A stretch of 41,045 nt of DNA from Acidobacteriota bacterium (GTDB lineage: Bacteria; Acidobacteriota; Terriglobia; Terriglobales; Acidobacteriaceae). The notes beneath the pieces were generated by a model, which was not told the origin of the DNA, ran no database searches, and saw only the letters and a program-made list of their open reading frames with translations. The stretch lies in contig JARLGI010000003.1 in assembly GCA_031296115.1 (NCBI GenBank), forward strand, positions 1-41,045. The letters are read 5' to 3'. This document shows, piece after piece, positions 31,673 to 40,070 of the stretch. Position 1 is the stretch's first letter, and each line of letters starts with the position of its first letter. The position numbers were made by a program, and so were the translations under genes.

Positions 31673-32887
31673 ATGGCTGTTATGGAAACTTTGCGGACTT
31701 ACGAATTCGTCGAATTGGAAGAGCAGTACGGAGCGCCTAACTATCACCCGCTCGACGTCGTCATTGAACGCGCCAAGGGCGTATGGGTCTATGACGTGGA
31801 CGGACACCGTTATCTCGACTGCCTGGCCTCCTATTCGGCGGTCAACCAGGGACATTGCCATCCCAAGATCCTGCACGCCATGGTTGAGCAGGCGCACAAG
31901 GTGACGCTGACCTCGCGGGCCTTCCGCAACGATCAGCTTCCGCTGCTTTTGCAGGACCTGCATGCGCTGACCGGCTTCGACATGGCGCTGCCGATGAATT
32001 CCGGCGCGGAAGCGGTGGAGACGGCGGTGAAGGCCGCGCGCAAATGGGGCTACAAGGTCAAAGGCATACCCGATGGCCAGGCGGAGATCATCGTCTGCGC
32101 CAATAATTTTCACGGGCGGACCGTGACCGCGATCAGCTTCTCCAGCGACGCGCAGTATCGTGACGGCTTCGGGCCGTTCACGCCGGGCTTCAAGATCATT
32201 CCCTTTGGCGACGCCAACGCCTTGCGCGACGCGATTACCCGCAACACCTGCGCTTTCCTGGTGGAACCGATTCAGGGCGAGGCCGGGATCATCATTCCGC
32301 CCGCCGGGTTCCTGCGCCAGGCGGCAGACATCTGCCATGAACACCGCGTGTTGCTGATGACCGACGAAATCCAGGCGGGATTGGGCCGCACCGGCAAGCT
32401 TTTTGCCTTTGAGCATGAAGGCATAACGCCTGACGTAGTCATCATCGGCAAGGCGCTGTCGGGCGGCTTCTATCCCGTGTCGGCGGTGTTGTCGTCGAAG
32501 GAAGTGCTTGGCGTATTCCATCCCGGAGACCACGGAAGCACCTTCGGGGGCAACCCGCTGGCGTGCGCCATCGCCCGCGCCGCTCTGCACGTGCTGTTGG
32601 AAGAGAAGCTGGTCCACAACTCGGCAGAGCTTGGCGAGTATTTCCTGAGCAAGCTGAAATCGTTGCGCAGCCCGCATGTGCGCGAGGTAAGAGGCAAGGG
32701 TTTGTGGCTTGCGATTGAGCTCGACGAGCCGGCGCGTCCCTACTGCGAAGCGCTCAAAGCCGAGGGCGTGCTCTGCAAAGATACGCACGAGTACGTGATT
32801 CGGATTGCTCCTCCGCTGGTCATCACGCGCGAGGAAATCGACTGGGCGTTTGAGCGGATCAAGAGCGTCGTTGAGAAGCGCGGCTGA
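31673..32887 (+). CDS. rocD: Ornithine aminotransferase
   Basis: 404-residue class III PLP aminotransferase that converts ornithine and 2-oxoglutarate to glutamate-5-semialdehyde and glutamate. It contains [20 protein letters not shown] near the N-terminus (the ornithine aminotransferase form of the family), [19 protein letters not shown], the Asp of [15 protein letters not shown] that holds the PLP pyridine nitrogen, and the Schiff-base Lys in [12 protein letters not shown]. The ATG at 31673 has a GAGGA site seven bases upstream. As the last gene of the cluster it would drain the ornithine released by the carbamoyltransferase and feed glutamate/proline metabolism; the 2-oxoglutarate consumed links it to the KorDABC substrate pool. 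Confidence 0.93.
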   Translation: MAVMETLRTYEFVELEEQYGAPNYHPLDVVIERAKGVWVYDVDGHRYLDCLASYSAVNQGHCHPKILHAMVEQAHKVTLTSRAFRNDQLPLLLQDLHALTGFDMALPMNSGAEAVETAVKAARKWGYKVKGIPDGQAEIIVCANNFHGRTVTAISFSSDAQYRDGFGPFTPGFKIIPFGDANALRDAITRNTCAFLVEPIQGEAGIIIPPAGFLRQAADICHEHRVLLMTDEIQAGLGRTGKLFAFEHEGITPDVVIIGKALSGGFYPVSAVLSSKEVLGVFHPGDHGSTFGGNPLACAIARAALHVLLEEKLVHNSAELGEYFLSKLKSLRSPHVREVRGKGLWLAIELDEPARPYCEALKAEGVLCKDTHEYVIRIAPPLVITREEIDWAFERIKSVVEKRG

Positions 32888-32917
32888 GGTTACAGGCTGG
32901 AAAGCCTCTAGTCGGAG

Positions 32918-33376
32918 CTAGCGCGGGACGGGATACTTGCGCATGTGGATTTCGGTGCCGTTGTTCTCGAACTTCACCTCGTCCATCAGCTGGTTAATCA
33001 GGTAGATACCCCGCCCGTGGTTGGAGAAGACGTTTTCTCCATTACAAGGGTCGGGGATGGCGAAGGGATCGAAGCCACTGCCGGGGTCGCGCACCACGAT
33101 GAGCATGCCGCGCTCGTCGTCGCAGCCTACGCAGCACTGAACTTTTTGGGTGGGATCGTTCTTGCAGCCGTGCACGATGGCGTTGGCCAGGGCCTCGCGC
33201 AACGCGGTTTCAATCTCAAATTCCTTGCCGGCCGCGCATTCCAACCGGCGCGCCATCTCCATAATGCCTTCCACCACGGGACTAATGGCCGTGGGGTCGG
33301 CGTTGAGAGTGACCTCAATACGTATCATTAGTTTGGATCGATCAAACTCGACTACTGGAAAGCTATTCGACTGCAT
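32918..33376 (-). CDS. RsbW-like HATPase (anti-sigma/serine kinase family)
   Basis: 152 residues with the Bergerat ATP-binding fold: EIETALREALANAIVHGC (N box), VVRDPGSGFDPFAIPDP (G1 box, D-x-G-x-G) and a G2-like NHGRGIYLINQLMDEV. This is the HATPase_c_2 layout of RsbW/SpoIIAB, which bind and inhibit a sigma factor or phosphorylate an STAS antagonist. No STAS partner or sigma gene lies next to it, so the target is unknown. I chose the ATG at 33376 because GGAG lies eight bases upstream; a GTG at 33397 and an ATG at 33328 are alternatives. It is convergent with rocD, with a 30 bp spacer. Confidence 0.87.
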   Translation of the reverse strand: MQSNSFPVVEFDRSKLMIRIEVTLNADPTAISPVVEGIMEMARRLECAAGKEFEIETALREALANAIVHGCKNDPTQKVQCCVGCDDERGMLIVVRDPGSGFDPFAIPDPCNGENVFSNHGRGIYLINQLMDEVKFENNGTEIHMRKYPVPR

Positions 33377-33753
33377 GGCCAGCGCTCCACTGGGCACCGC
33401 GCTCGGTTACTGTTACAGAAAATGCATGATGGGGTCAAGCGGGAAAGCCCGGAACGGAGCAACTGGATGGCATGTTCGTGGGGGGCACCGTTCCTTGTCC
33501 GTAGCTCGCAGCAAACGGGACGCCCGCGCGGTTGAGTGCAAGCCCATGTGGATTCGCTTAGAATCATCCAGCTAGAAGAAGCGGTTTCATGAATGCTTGC
33601 GTCTGTGGAATTCGATTCCCCGCAGGGGCTAAAGCCCAATGCATTCAATGCCTGTTGCGGCACAGCTGAAGCCGTGCCCTTTCAAAACTCATTTATGAGA
33701 TCGGCACTAGGGATTGTGTTCTCTCGACTGAGCCGACTGCGAGCTTGCCTGGT
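33377..33753. other. Intergenic spacer between RsbW-like gene and modA
   Basis: About 375 bp with no gene. It holds two small hairpins, GGGC-TAAA-GCCC (33626-33637) and the TGAA-loop hairpin at 33659-33678. No ModE-type site or molybdenum-cofactor riboswitch could be recognised by eye. Confidence 0.5.
33659..33678. repeat. REP-like hairpin with TGAA loop (one mismatch)
   Basis: GGCAC-A-GC-TGAA-GC-C-GTGCC. The stem has one A/C mismatch. Same loop as the hairpins at 9270, 19166 and 19209, again outside any gene. Confidence 0.5.
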
Positions 33754-34521
33754 ATGCGAAGAGTACTAGTTAGTGTTATGGTTCTGCTCTTCCTGGCGCA
33801 TCTCGCCCTGGCGCAGGAACTGACGGTGGCCGCCGCGGCTGACCTCAATTACGCCCTGAAGGAACTGGCCGCCCAATATCAGAAGAAAACCGGGACCGCT
33901 GTGACACTATCGTTCGGCTCATCGGGAAACCTGTTTTCGCAGATTCAGAACGGCGCTCCTTACGATTTGTTCTTCTCGGCTGACGAGGACTATCCCAAGC
34001 GACTGGCGGCTGCCGGCTTGGTGGAGGGCGGGTTGCCGCGGACCTACGCGGTGGGACACCTGGTGCTCTGGGTCCGGAACGGAGTCAGTGTGGGTCGGTC
34101 TCACCAAGTCGTTGATATTTTGCTACAGCCGTCGATCAAGCGTATCGCCATCGCGAATCCACAAACAGCGCCGTATGGACGCGCCGCCATGTCCGCGCTG
34201 GAGCACCTGGGATTGAAGGACAAGCTCGCCAGTAAGCTGGTCTTTGGCGAAAATGTTAGCCAGGCCGCACAATTCGCGCAATCGGGCAATGCGCAGGCTG
34301 GACTGATTCCGTTGTCGCTGGCGCTTGCACCCTCCATGAAAGACGCGGGCAGCTATTGGGAATTGCCGGCTGATTCGTATCCCGAGCTGCGGCAGGGCGT
34401 TGTCATCATCTCGGCTTCTAAACACAAGAAGGCGGCACAGGCTTTTCTGGATTACGTGACCTCCGCCGAGGGCAGCGCTGTGCTCCGGCAATACGGATTT
34501 CGCGTACCGGACGGCAGATGA
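33754..34521 (+). CDS. modA: Molybdate ABC transporter, periplasmic binding protein
   Basis: 255 residues. A signal peptide (MRRVLVSVMVLLFLAHLALA, cleaved before QE) leads into LTVAAAADLNYALKELAAQYQ and LSFGSSGNLFSQIQNGAPYDLFFSAD, the ModA ligand-binding blocks with the Ser residues that hold the oxyanion. The ATG at 33754 gives a compact signal peptide and is preferred to a TTG nine bases upstream. It captures molybdate or tungstate for enzymes such as nitrate reductase, formate dehydrogenase or aldehyde oxidoreductases. The stop codon overlaps the modB start (ATGA). Sequence alone cannot tell Mo from W. Confidence 0.94.
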   Translation: MRRVLVSVMVLLFLAHLALAQELTVAAAADLNYALKELAAQYQKKTGTAVTLSFGSSGNLFSQIQNGAPYDLFFSADEDYPKRLAAAGLVEGGLPRTYAVGHLVLWVRNGVSVGRSHQVVDILLQPSIKRIAIANPQTAPYGRAAMSALEHLGLKDKLASKLVFGENVSQAAQFAQSGNAQAGLIPLSLALAPSMKDAGSYWELPADSYPELRQGVVIISASKHKKAAQAFLDYVTSAEGSAVLRQYGFRVPDGR

Positions 34522-35195
34522 TCCTCCCGGCACTCACACTGACGCTGCGCCTGGCCGTTGTGGTCTCGGCCTTGCTGCTCGTAATCGGACTTCCGCTGGC
34601 TTACTGGCTGGCATTCTCGCGCTGGCGCTGGAAGTTCCTGTGCGAAGCGATTGTGTCGTTGCCCATCGTGCTGCCCCCTACCGTCCTGGGCTTTTACGTT
34701 CTGGTCGCTATCGGGCCGCTCAGCCCCTTTGGACGCTGGTACCAGGCGCTCACCGGCCACGGCTTGGCGTTTACCTTCGAAGGCTTGGTCGTGGGGTCTG
34801 TTCTCTACAGCTTGCCGTTTGCGGTACAACCGATGGCGGCCTCATTTGCAGCGCTCGACCGCAAGCTGCTTGACGCTTCGGCCCTACTGGGTGCTTCGCG
34901 CTGGCGAACGTTCTGGCGGATTGTTCTGCCGCTCGGACTGCCGGGCGTCCTGACCGGCATCGTTCTGAGCTTCGCGCACACGCTGGGCGAGTTCGGTGTG
35001 GTGCTGATGATCGGCGGCAACATTCCGGGCGCCACCCAGACCGTCTCCATCCTGATTTACGACCAGGTGCAGGCGCTGGATTATGTCACCGCCAACCGCA
35101 CCGCGCTGCTGCTTCTATCGTTCTGCTTCGTGCTGCTGGCCATCCTCTACGGCTTGCGCCGCCGCAGTGCATGGGGATTGTGGGACTGGAAATGA
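34518..35195 (+). CDS. modB: Molybdate ABC transporter permease
   Basis: 225 residues with about five hydrophobic segments. The cytoplasmic EAA loop that contacts the ATPase reads LLDASALLGASRWRTFWRIVLPLGLPGVLTG (about 114-144), and SFAHTLGEFGVVLMIGGNIPG is the ModB-type C-terminal signature. It begins within the modA stop codon and its own stop overlaps the modC start in the same ATGA manner, so all three are translationally coupled. Residue spacing and length match the family. No truncation is seen. Confidence 0.95.
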   Translation: MILPALTLTLRLAVVVSALLLVIGLPLAYWLAFSRWRWKFLCEAIVSLPIVLPPTVLGFYVLVAIGPLSPFGRWYQALTGHGLAFTFEGLVVGSVLYSLPFAVQPMAASFAALDRKLLDASALLGASRWRTFWRIVLPLGLPGVLTGIVLSFAHTLGEFGVVLMIGGNIPGATQTVSILIYDQVQALDYVTANRTALLLLSFCFVLLAILYGLRRRSAWGLWDWK

Positions 35196-36313
35196 ACTCG
35201 CTCCCGGAGGCTGGCCGCGACGGCTTGAGAGTAGAGGTGCGGAAGACCGTTTCGTCCGGGCCGGAATCCTCCTTCGCTCTCGATGTGCATTTTCTAGCTC
35301 CCGCTGGATTCACGATTCTCTTTGGCGCATCAGGTGCCGGCAAAACCACGCTCCTCGACTGCATCGCCGGGTTGCAGGTTCCCGGCCAGGGTGAGATCGC
35401 AATTGGCGGAACGACGCTCTTCAACGCTGCATCGGGCGTGAACGTTTTGCCCAACCGCCGTGCCGTTGGATATCTGATGCAGTCGCTGGCGCTGTTTCCT
35501 CACATGACAGTGCGCCAGAATGTGGAGTACGGGCTGGATGCCCTGAACGGCGACGAACGGAAAGCCCACAGCCGCGAAATCATGGAGTCCTTCAACATCT
35601 TGCCGCTGGCAGAGCGTCGTCCGGCTGAGACGTCGGGCGGTGAACGTCAGCGGATAGCTTTGGCCCGTGCACTGGTGACGCGCCCGCGGGTTTTGTTGCT
35701 CGACGAACCACTGACCGCTCTGGATGCCATCACCAAAGCGCGAATCGTGGACGATCTGCGCGCCTGGAACCGCAAGCACCAGATCCCCGTCCTGTATGTC
35801 ACTCATCAGCGGGAAGAGGTGTTCGCGTTGGGAGAGAACGTCATCGTCATGGACGCCGGGAGAGTTGTCGCCCAGGGTTCGCCTCACGATGCCTTGGGCC
35901 GGCCTACATCGGAGAGCGTGGCGCAGCTCGCCGGCTTCGAGAACATCTTTGCCTGCACGATTGCCGCGCGGCATCCTGACCAGGGCACCATGACCTGTCG
36001 CGTCGCCGGCTGCGAGCTCGAGCTTGAGGTGCCACTCACCCGCCTCGATGAGTCGCGGCCATTGCGCATCGGCATCCGGGCGGGCGACATCCTGGTGGCA
36101 TCTTCCGTGCCGCAGGGACTCAGCGCTCGCAACGTGCTGCCCGGCGCCATTACCTCCCTCCAGCAGCACGACGCCAAGGTAATTGCCAAAGTGGATTGCG
36201 GCGCCGAATTCGAAGTGCACATCACACCCGGCGCACGACGGTCGTTGCAGCTTGAGCCCGGAGCAAAGGTCTGGCTGGTGATAAAAACCTACTCGTGCCA
36301 GGTGTTGCAATAA
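35192..36313 (+). CDS. modC: Molybdate ABC transporter ATPase
   Basis: 373 residues from the ATG at 35192, which overlaps the modB stop (ATGA); a start at 35171 lies further inside modB. The Walker A is GASGAGKTT, the Q-loop follows in YLMQSLALFPHMTV, the signature is TSGGERQRIALARAL, and Walker B is LLLDEPLTALD followed by a His switch in YVTHQ. The C-terminal third (from about 290) holds a Mop/TOBE-type domain (LSARNVLPGAITSLQ) that senses oxyanions, as in other ModC proteins. It drives molybdate uptake through ModB. The operon ends here. Confidence 0.95.
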   Translation: MNSLPEAGRDGLRVEVRKTVSSGPESSFALDVHFLAPAGFTILFGASGAGKTTLLDCIAGLQVPGQGEIAIGGTTLFNAASGVNVLPNRRAVGYLMQSLALFPHMTVRQNVEYGLDALNGDERKAHSREIMESFNILPLAERRPAETSGGERQRIALARALVTRPRVLLLDEPLTALDAITKARIVDDLRAWNRKHQIPVLYVTHQREEVFALGENVIVMDAGRVVAQGSPHDALGRPTSESVAQLAGFENIFACTIAARHPDQGTMTCRVAGCELELEVPLTRLDESRPLRIGIRAGDILVASSVPQGLSARNVLPGAITSLQQHDAKVIAKVDCGAEFEVHITPGARRSLQLEPGAKVWLVIKTYSCQVLQ

Positions 36314-36358
36314 CTTAGTGGCCACGAAACCACTTTGGTTCACTCCTCACAATGCGAA

Positions 36359-36372
36359 GTGATGAGGCTCAC
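36359..36372. promoter_or_regulatory. GTGA-N6-TCAC palindrome upstream of the gene at 36517
   Basis: GTGATGAGGCTCAC, flanked by A and T so that AGTGA-N6-TCACT is fully symmetric. It lies about 145 bp upstream of the membrane-protein start, in a 200 bp spacer after modC. Fourth intergenic copy of this core in the window. Function is inferred. Confidence 0.4.
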
Positions 36373-36516
36373 TGCGCTCAGGTTTACAAAGTCCATACTG
36401 GAAGTGTTCAAGGCTGCCGTTTGCCCGGGATGGAAACAGCCATGCCGCACAACCGGACCCGCAGGCACGCCCGGCATTCGAGGCACGCAGCCTGACCGCA
36501 TCGGAGGTGTGAGACA

Positions 36517-37266
36517 ATGCCCACCGTTATGGATCCTAAGCTCAACGAGGAGCCGAAACCTCAGTCCGATTCCCGGGCCGAGGAACCCGAGTTATTTGCC
36601 GCCGAAGTCGCGATGGAGGGAAAGTCCTCCGGCTTCGTGCCGATCATTTTCATCTTCGGCCTGGTGCTCGTTGTGGGCGGGGCGATCTTCTACTTCATTA
36701 AAGGCGCACGTGATGTATTGAGCGTACCGGCCGCTACCACGGCCATCACAAAGATTTTGGACGCGCAAGGCCCGGCGACCGTCCAGTTCAGCACGGGTGA
36801 CGTGGGAGCGAGCCTCAATGAAAAAATCCACGATCCCCACTACAAGCTGCTGGCGAAGGCCGGAGTCATTATCACCAAGCCCAAGGGCGACAAGACGCTG
36901 ATCGTCAATTTGACCGACAGCGGCGAACGGTTGTTGAGCAGTATCAACGGGGTGGAAAAGACCAAGAATCCCGACGGCACCACGAGCTACCGGGTACCGT
37001 TGGCCGAGCGTAAGGTGGTTGAAGTGACTGAAGTCAAGATGCTCAAGCCGCATCTGGCACAGGTGTCCTATACGTGGAAGTGGGTTCCGAATCGTCTGGG
37101 CCAGGAGTTTGACGCGTCGGGCAGCTCGGTAAAGAGTTTTACCACCTGGGACCGCTCCACCCTCATCAAGTCGTATGGCGTTGATTTTTACAGACAGGCG
37201 CCAACCAAGGCGAACATTGTTCTGATGGAGAAGAAGGACGGGGTGTGGACGCCCTATACTGACTAA
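36517..37266 (+). CDS. Single-pass membrane protein, unknown
   Basis: 249 residues, not recognised. An acidic, Pro/Glu-rich cytoplasmic tail (1-38) precedes one transmembrane helix (about 40-61, VPIIFIFGLVLVVGGAIFYF), leaving about 185 residues outside. The outer part contains VQFSTGDVGASLNEKIHDPHYKLLAKAGVI and SYTWKWVPNRLGQEFDASG, mixed alpha/beta in character. The segment around 80-180 (helix, then Ala-Gly, then Lys-rich strand) vaguely recalls a winged-helix or other small-domain pattern, but I would not assign it. GGAGG is eight to nine bases before the ATG. An intrinsic terminator follows. A CRP/FNR-type palindrome lies upstream. Confidence 0.7.
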   Translation: MPTVMDPKLNEEPKPQSDSRAEEPELFAAEVAMEGKSSGFVPIIFIFGLVLVVGGAIFYFIKGARDVLSVPAATTAITKILDAQGPATVQFSTGDVGASLNEKIHDPHYKLLAKAGVIITKPKGDKTLIVNLTDSGERLLSSINGVEKTKNPDGTTSYRVPLAERKVVEVTEVKMLKPHLAQVSYTWKWVPNRLGQEFDASGSSVKSFTTWDRSTLIKSYGVDFYRQAPTKANIVLMEKKDGVWTPYTD

Positions 37267-37291
37267 TCCCGCAATTTTGTCCGCTAAATCA

Positions 37292-37316
37292 GGAGAGGCT
37301 TTGGCCTCTCCTTTTT
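37292..37316 (+). terminator. Intrinsic terminator after the gene at 36517
   Basis: GGAGAGGC-TTTG-GCCTCTCC, an 8-bp perfect stem with a four-base loop, followed by TTTTT. It begins 25 bp after the stop codon. Confidence 0.88.
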
Positions 37317-37437
37317 CGTGCACCGACAATCGCTCGGTTCAACCGCAGATTTTTCGCGCGAGAACCAGGCGCTCGTAATGACAATCCCAGAACTTATTCG
37401 ACCGCGGATTGCTGAGAGCTGAATGCTTGCCTGGCAA

Positions 37438-40038
37438 TCACCAGCTTGAGGGCAGCGAATCGCTCAGCTCGGTGGTGAGCGCCCACTCGATGCTTCTCTG
37501 TTGCTCACGCGTGAGCTTGATGCCGCCGAACGTCAAATAGAAGACGTCGTGTGCGACCGCGCCTTCGGTGTCAATCAGGGCCACCTCGATGCTGCACCCC
37601 TCGCTCGCCAGGGTCGAGCTGATGGCATGCAGCAGGCCGTGCCGGTCCTGCGTGATTACCTCCAGCAGGGTGCTGCCGGGCGAGGCGTCGTTGTCATAAC
37701 GCAGTCGCGTTTCGACCTTCAACTTGACTGGCTTGGTATCCGCTTTCAGGCGCGATTCCAGCAACGAGTCCAGACTGGCCTCGCGGCCTAGGATCTGAAT
37801 AATTGACCGGTTGAAGCGCTCCCGCTCCGGAGGGTTTAATTCCAGAGTGCGAAAGCGGTCCCGGAAGTAGAAGCTGTCAACGATCACGCCGGCGCGGTTG
37901 GAAAATGCACTCGCTTTCGTGATATCCATCCCCCATCCGTAGAGTATGCCGGCTAGGGTTGCAAAGAGCCCGGGGCGGTCGTCGGTGACCACCGTCAGCT
38001 CGTTCTGTCCGCTGACGCGCCGCACGCCAAGCTGCACCGGTTCGCTGCGAAGCTGGTTGGCCATTTCGAAGTGGAGGATGACCTGCTCGGGAGAGTGCGA
38101 CATCAGGTACCGCTGCGGAAGGCCGTCCAGAAACTTCAGCAACTGCGAGCGGCGTTTGGGCAGCAGCGCGGCGACGCGCTCCACCTGCTCGCTACACACC
38201 TCCGCATGAAAACGCTCTTGGTCCACACTGCGGCTGAAGTAGTTGGCGGTGCCGGCGTACAGCCGCCACAGGTTCTCCGCCTTCCACGGCGTAAGCGCTT
38301 CCGGGTTCACCGCCTTGATGTCGGCCAGCGTCAGCAGCGTGAGCATCTTCAACCGTTCCGTCGTCCCCAGCTTGTTGGCCAACTCGCGGACTGTTTCGGG
38401 ATCGTAGATGTCGCGGCGACGCATGGTGGACGACATTTCCAGGTGAGATGCAATCAGGAAGCAGACCGTCTGCGCATCCTCCGCAGGCAGGTCCATTCTG
38501 TCCGCCGCAGCCGCCGCCAGTTGCAGGCTGTTATGAACGTGGTCGGTGCCCTCCAGTCCCTTGCCGGTATCGTGCAACAACAGCGCGAGGAAGAGCAGCT
38601 CAGGGCGCTCCAATTCCGTTAGCAGCTCACCGAAAGGCTGTAGCCATTCCAAATCGTTGTCCTTCAGACGATGCAGCACTTCGATGGCAAGAAAGGTGTG
38701 TTCATCCACCGTGTAGCGATGATAGAGATCGCGCAAGACCAGCGAATCGATAGTCTCGAACTCGGGAATTGCCAGCGTTAGGAGGTTGAGGGAATGCATG
38801 GCGCGCAACGCTTCAGCCGCGTGAGGCAGAGCGAGGATCTCGCGAAGGTGCTCCCAAAGCCGCGAATCCTGGGGCATTGACTCGGTCAAGCCGCGACGCG
38901 CATTCCGGATTCGCCGCTCAGTTTCCAGGCTCAGCGCCAACCCGTGGCGCGCGAGGAAGGTGAAGAGCCGCAACACAACCGAGGCATCGCGTGCGCCCAC
39001 CGCTTGTTGCAAGAAAACGTTTCCATCCACCACCGAAAACTCTTCGTTGGAAAACCGCGAGCGCCAGCGCTGAAAGGAACGATAGAGCGAGGAGCGGTTG
39101 CGCGGAACCTGGTCGAGCAGTCGCGTCGTATTGCGATGGACCACCCGCGCGCAGCGAAAATACATTCGCATCCATTCGGCGGAAGAAACGGCGCCGGTCC
39201 GGCTTGCAACTCCTCGGGCGGCCAATTCCTCCTGTGCTTCCCAGTGGATAACGTTTTCATCGCGATTAGCGCGGTAGTGCAGATGGCAGCGTGCGGCAGC
39301 GAGGAAGTCCACCGCCGCGAGGACCTCATCGTTTTCCGAGTTGTGCTCGTATACCGGTGAGTCGGTCCAGGCGCCGCCAGCGCTAACCGAGGCGATGATG
39401 GCCAGCCAGCGCGATATCTGGAAATCGCGCAGCCCACCCGGCCCGTCTTTGAGGTTGGGTTCCAGGTGGAAGATGGTGTCACCGAATCGCAGGTGCCGCG
39501 TTCGCGTCACTTCCGTGAGCCGCTGCACCAGGGCATCGCACTCCCGCGTCAACAGTTGCGGGAGATTCTTGCCGCGCAGTCGCTCGACCAAACCGGCATC
39601 GCCGGCGAGGAACCGGGAATCCAGCAGCGAGATCGCGAACTCGACGTTGTCCTGGTCGAAGCGGGAACAGTTTTCCAGTGTGCGAGTGGTCGGACTTACC
39701 CGCAGCCCAATGTCCCACATCTCCTGGCAGATGCTGCGTACCGGGTCTTTGAATTTGCCGGCGAGCGCTTCATTCCCAGTGAGAAATAGCAGATCGATAT
39801 CGGAATAAGGGAAAAGTGCCTGGCGTCCGAAACCTCCAAGAGCAACCAGCGCGAGGCCGGAATCCACGCGCGGCGCCACATGTTGGTTCCAGAGATCGAC
39901 AGCGAGTTTGTCAACGAGTCGGGTCCGGCCCTTGATAGCGCCTTCGCTGGAACCGCTCGCCTCAAACTCGCCCCGCAGCCGTGCAAATTCCTGCTGGTAG
40001 AAGGATCGCAGCGTGTAGTCGGCCGCCTGGCTGGACAT
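37438..40038 (-). CDS. glnD: [Protein-PII] uridylyltransferase / uridylyl-removing enzyme
   Basis: 866 residues, the usual GlnD length. The nucleotidyltransferase domain has GGFGRQALFPYSDIDLLFL, with the metal-binding Asp80 and Asp82. The HD domain carries LLLHDTGKGLEGTDH near residue 490-510, for the uridylyl-removing reaction. Two ACT domains occupy the C-terminus (about 685-765 starting ELTVVTDDRPGLFATLAGIL, and about 795-866 with VITQDRHGLLHAISSTL) and sense glutamine. It adds UMP to PII when glutamine is low and removes it when glutamine is high. AAGGAG is seven bases before the ATG. It follows glnK by 32 bp, so sensor, target and transporter are probably one operon. Confidence 0.96.
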   Translation of the reverse strand: MSSQAADYTLRSFYQQEFARLRGEFEASGSSEGAIKGRTRLVDKLAVDLWNQHVAPRVDSGLALVALGGFGRQALFPYSDIDLLFLTGNEALAGKFKDPVRSICQEMWDIGLRVSPTTRTLENCSRFDQDNVEFAISLLDSRFLAGDAGLVERLRGKNLPQLLTRECDALVQRLTEVTRTRHLRFGDTIFHLEPNLKDGPGGLRDFQISRWLAIIASVSAGGAWTDSPVYEHNSENDEVLAAVDFLAAARCHLHYRANRDENVIHWEAQEELAARGVASRTGAVSSAEWMRMYFRCARVVHRNTTRLLDQVPRNRSSLYRSFQRWRSRFSNEEFSVVDGNVFLQQAVGARDASVVLRLFTFLARHGLALSLETERRIRNARRGLTESMPQDSRLWEHLREILALPHAAEALRAMHSLNLLTLAIPEFETIDSLVLRDLYHRYTVDEHTFLAIEVLHRLKDNDLEWLQPFGELLTELERPELLFLALLLHDTGKGLEGTDHVHNSLQLAAAAADRMDLPAEDAQTVCFLIASHLEMSSTMRRRDIYDPETVRELANKLGTTERLKMLTLLTLADIKAVNPEALTPWKAENLWRLYAGTANYFSRSVDQERFHAEVCSEQVERVAALLPKRRSQLLKFLDGLPQRYLMSHSPEQVILHFEMANQLRSEPVQLGVRRVSGQNELTVVTDDRPGLFATLAGILYGWGMDITKASAFSNRAGVIVDSFYFRDRFRTLELNPPERERFNRSIIQILGREASLDSLLESRLKADTKPVKLKVETRLRYDNDASPGSTLLEVITQDRHGLLHAISSTLASEGCSIEVALIDTEGAVAHDVFYLTFGGIKLTREQQRSIEWALTTELSDSLPSSW

Positions 40039-40070
40039 GCTTCTCCTTCACCTGCTTCAGACCTGCACGT

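Noticed and set aside
27192..32887. Classical arginine deiminase (arcABC) operon
   Set aside because: Ornithine carbamoyltransferase and carbamate kinase are present, but there is no arginine deiminase gene and no arginine/ornithine antiporter in the window.
33377..33753. Molybdenum-cofactor riboswitch or ModE operator upstream of modA
   Set aside because: Only two small unrelated hairpins are seen; no pattern resembling the Moco element or a ModE box was recognised.
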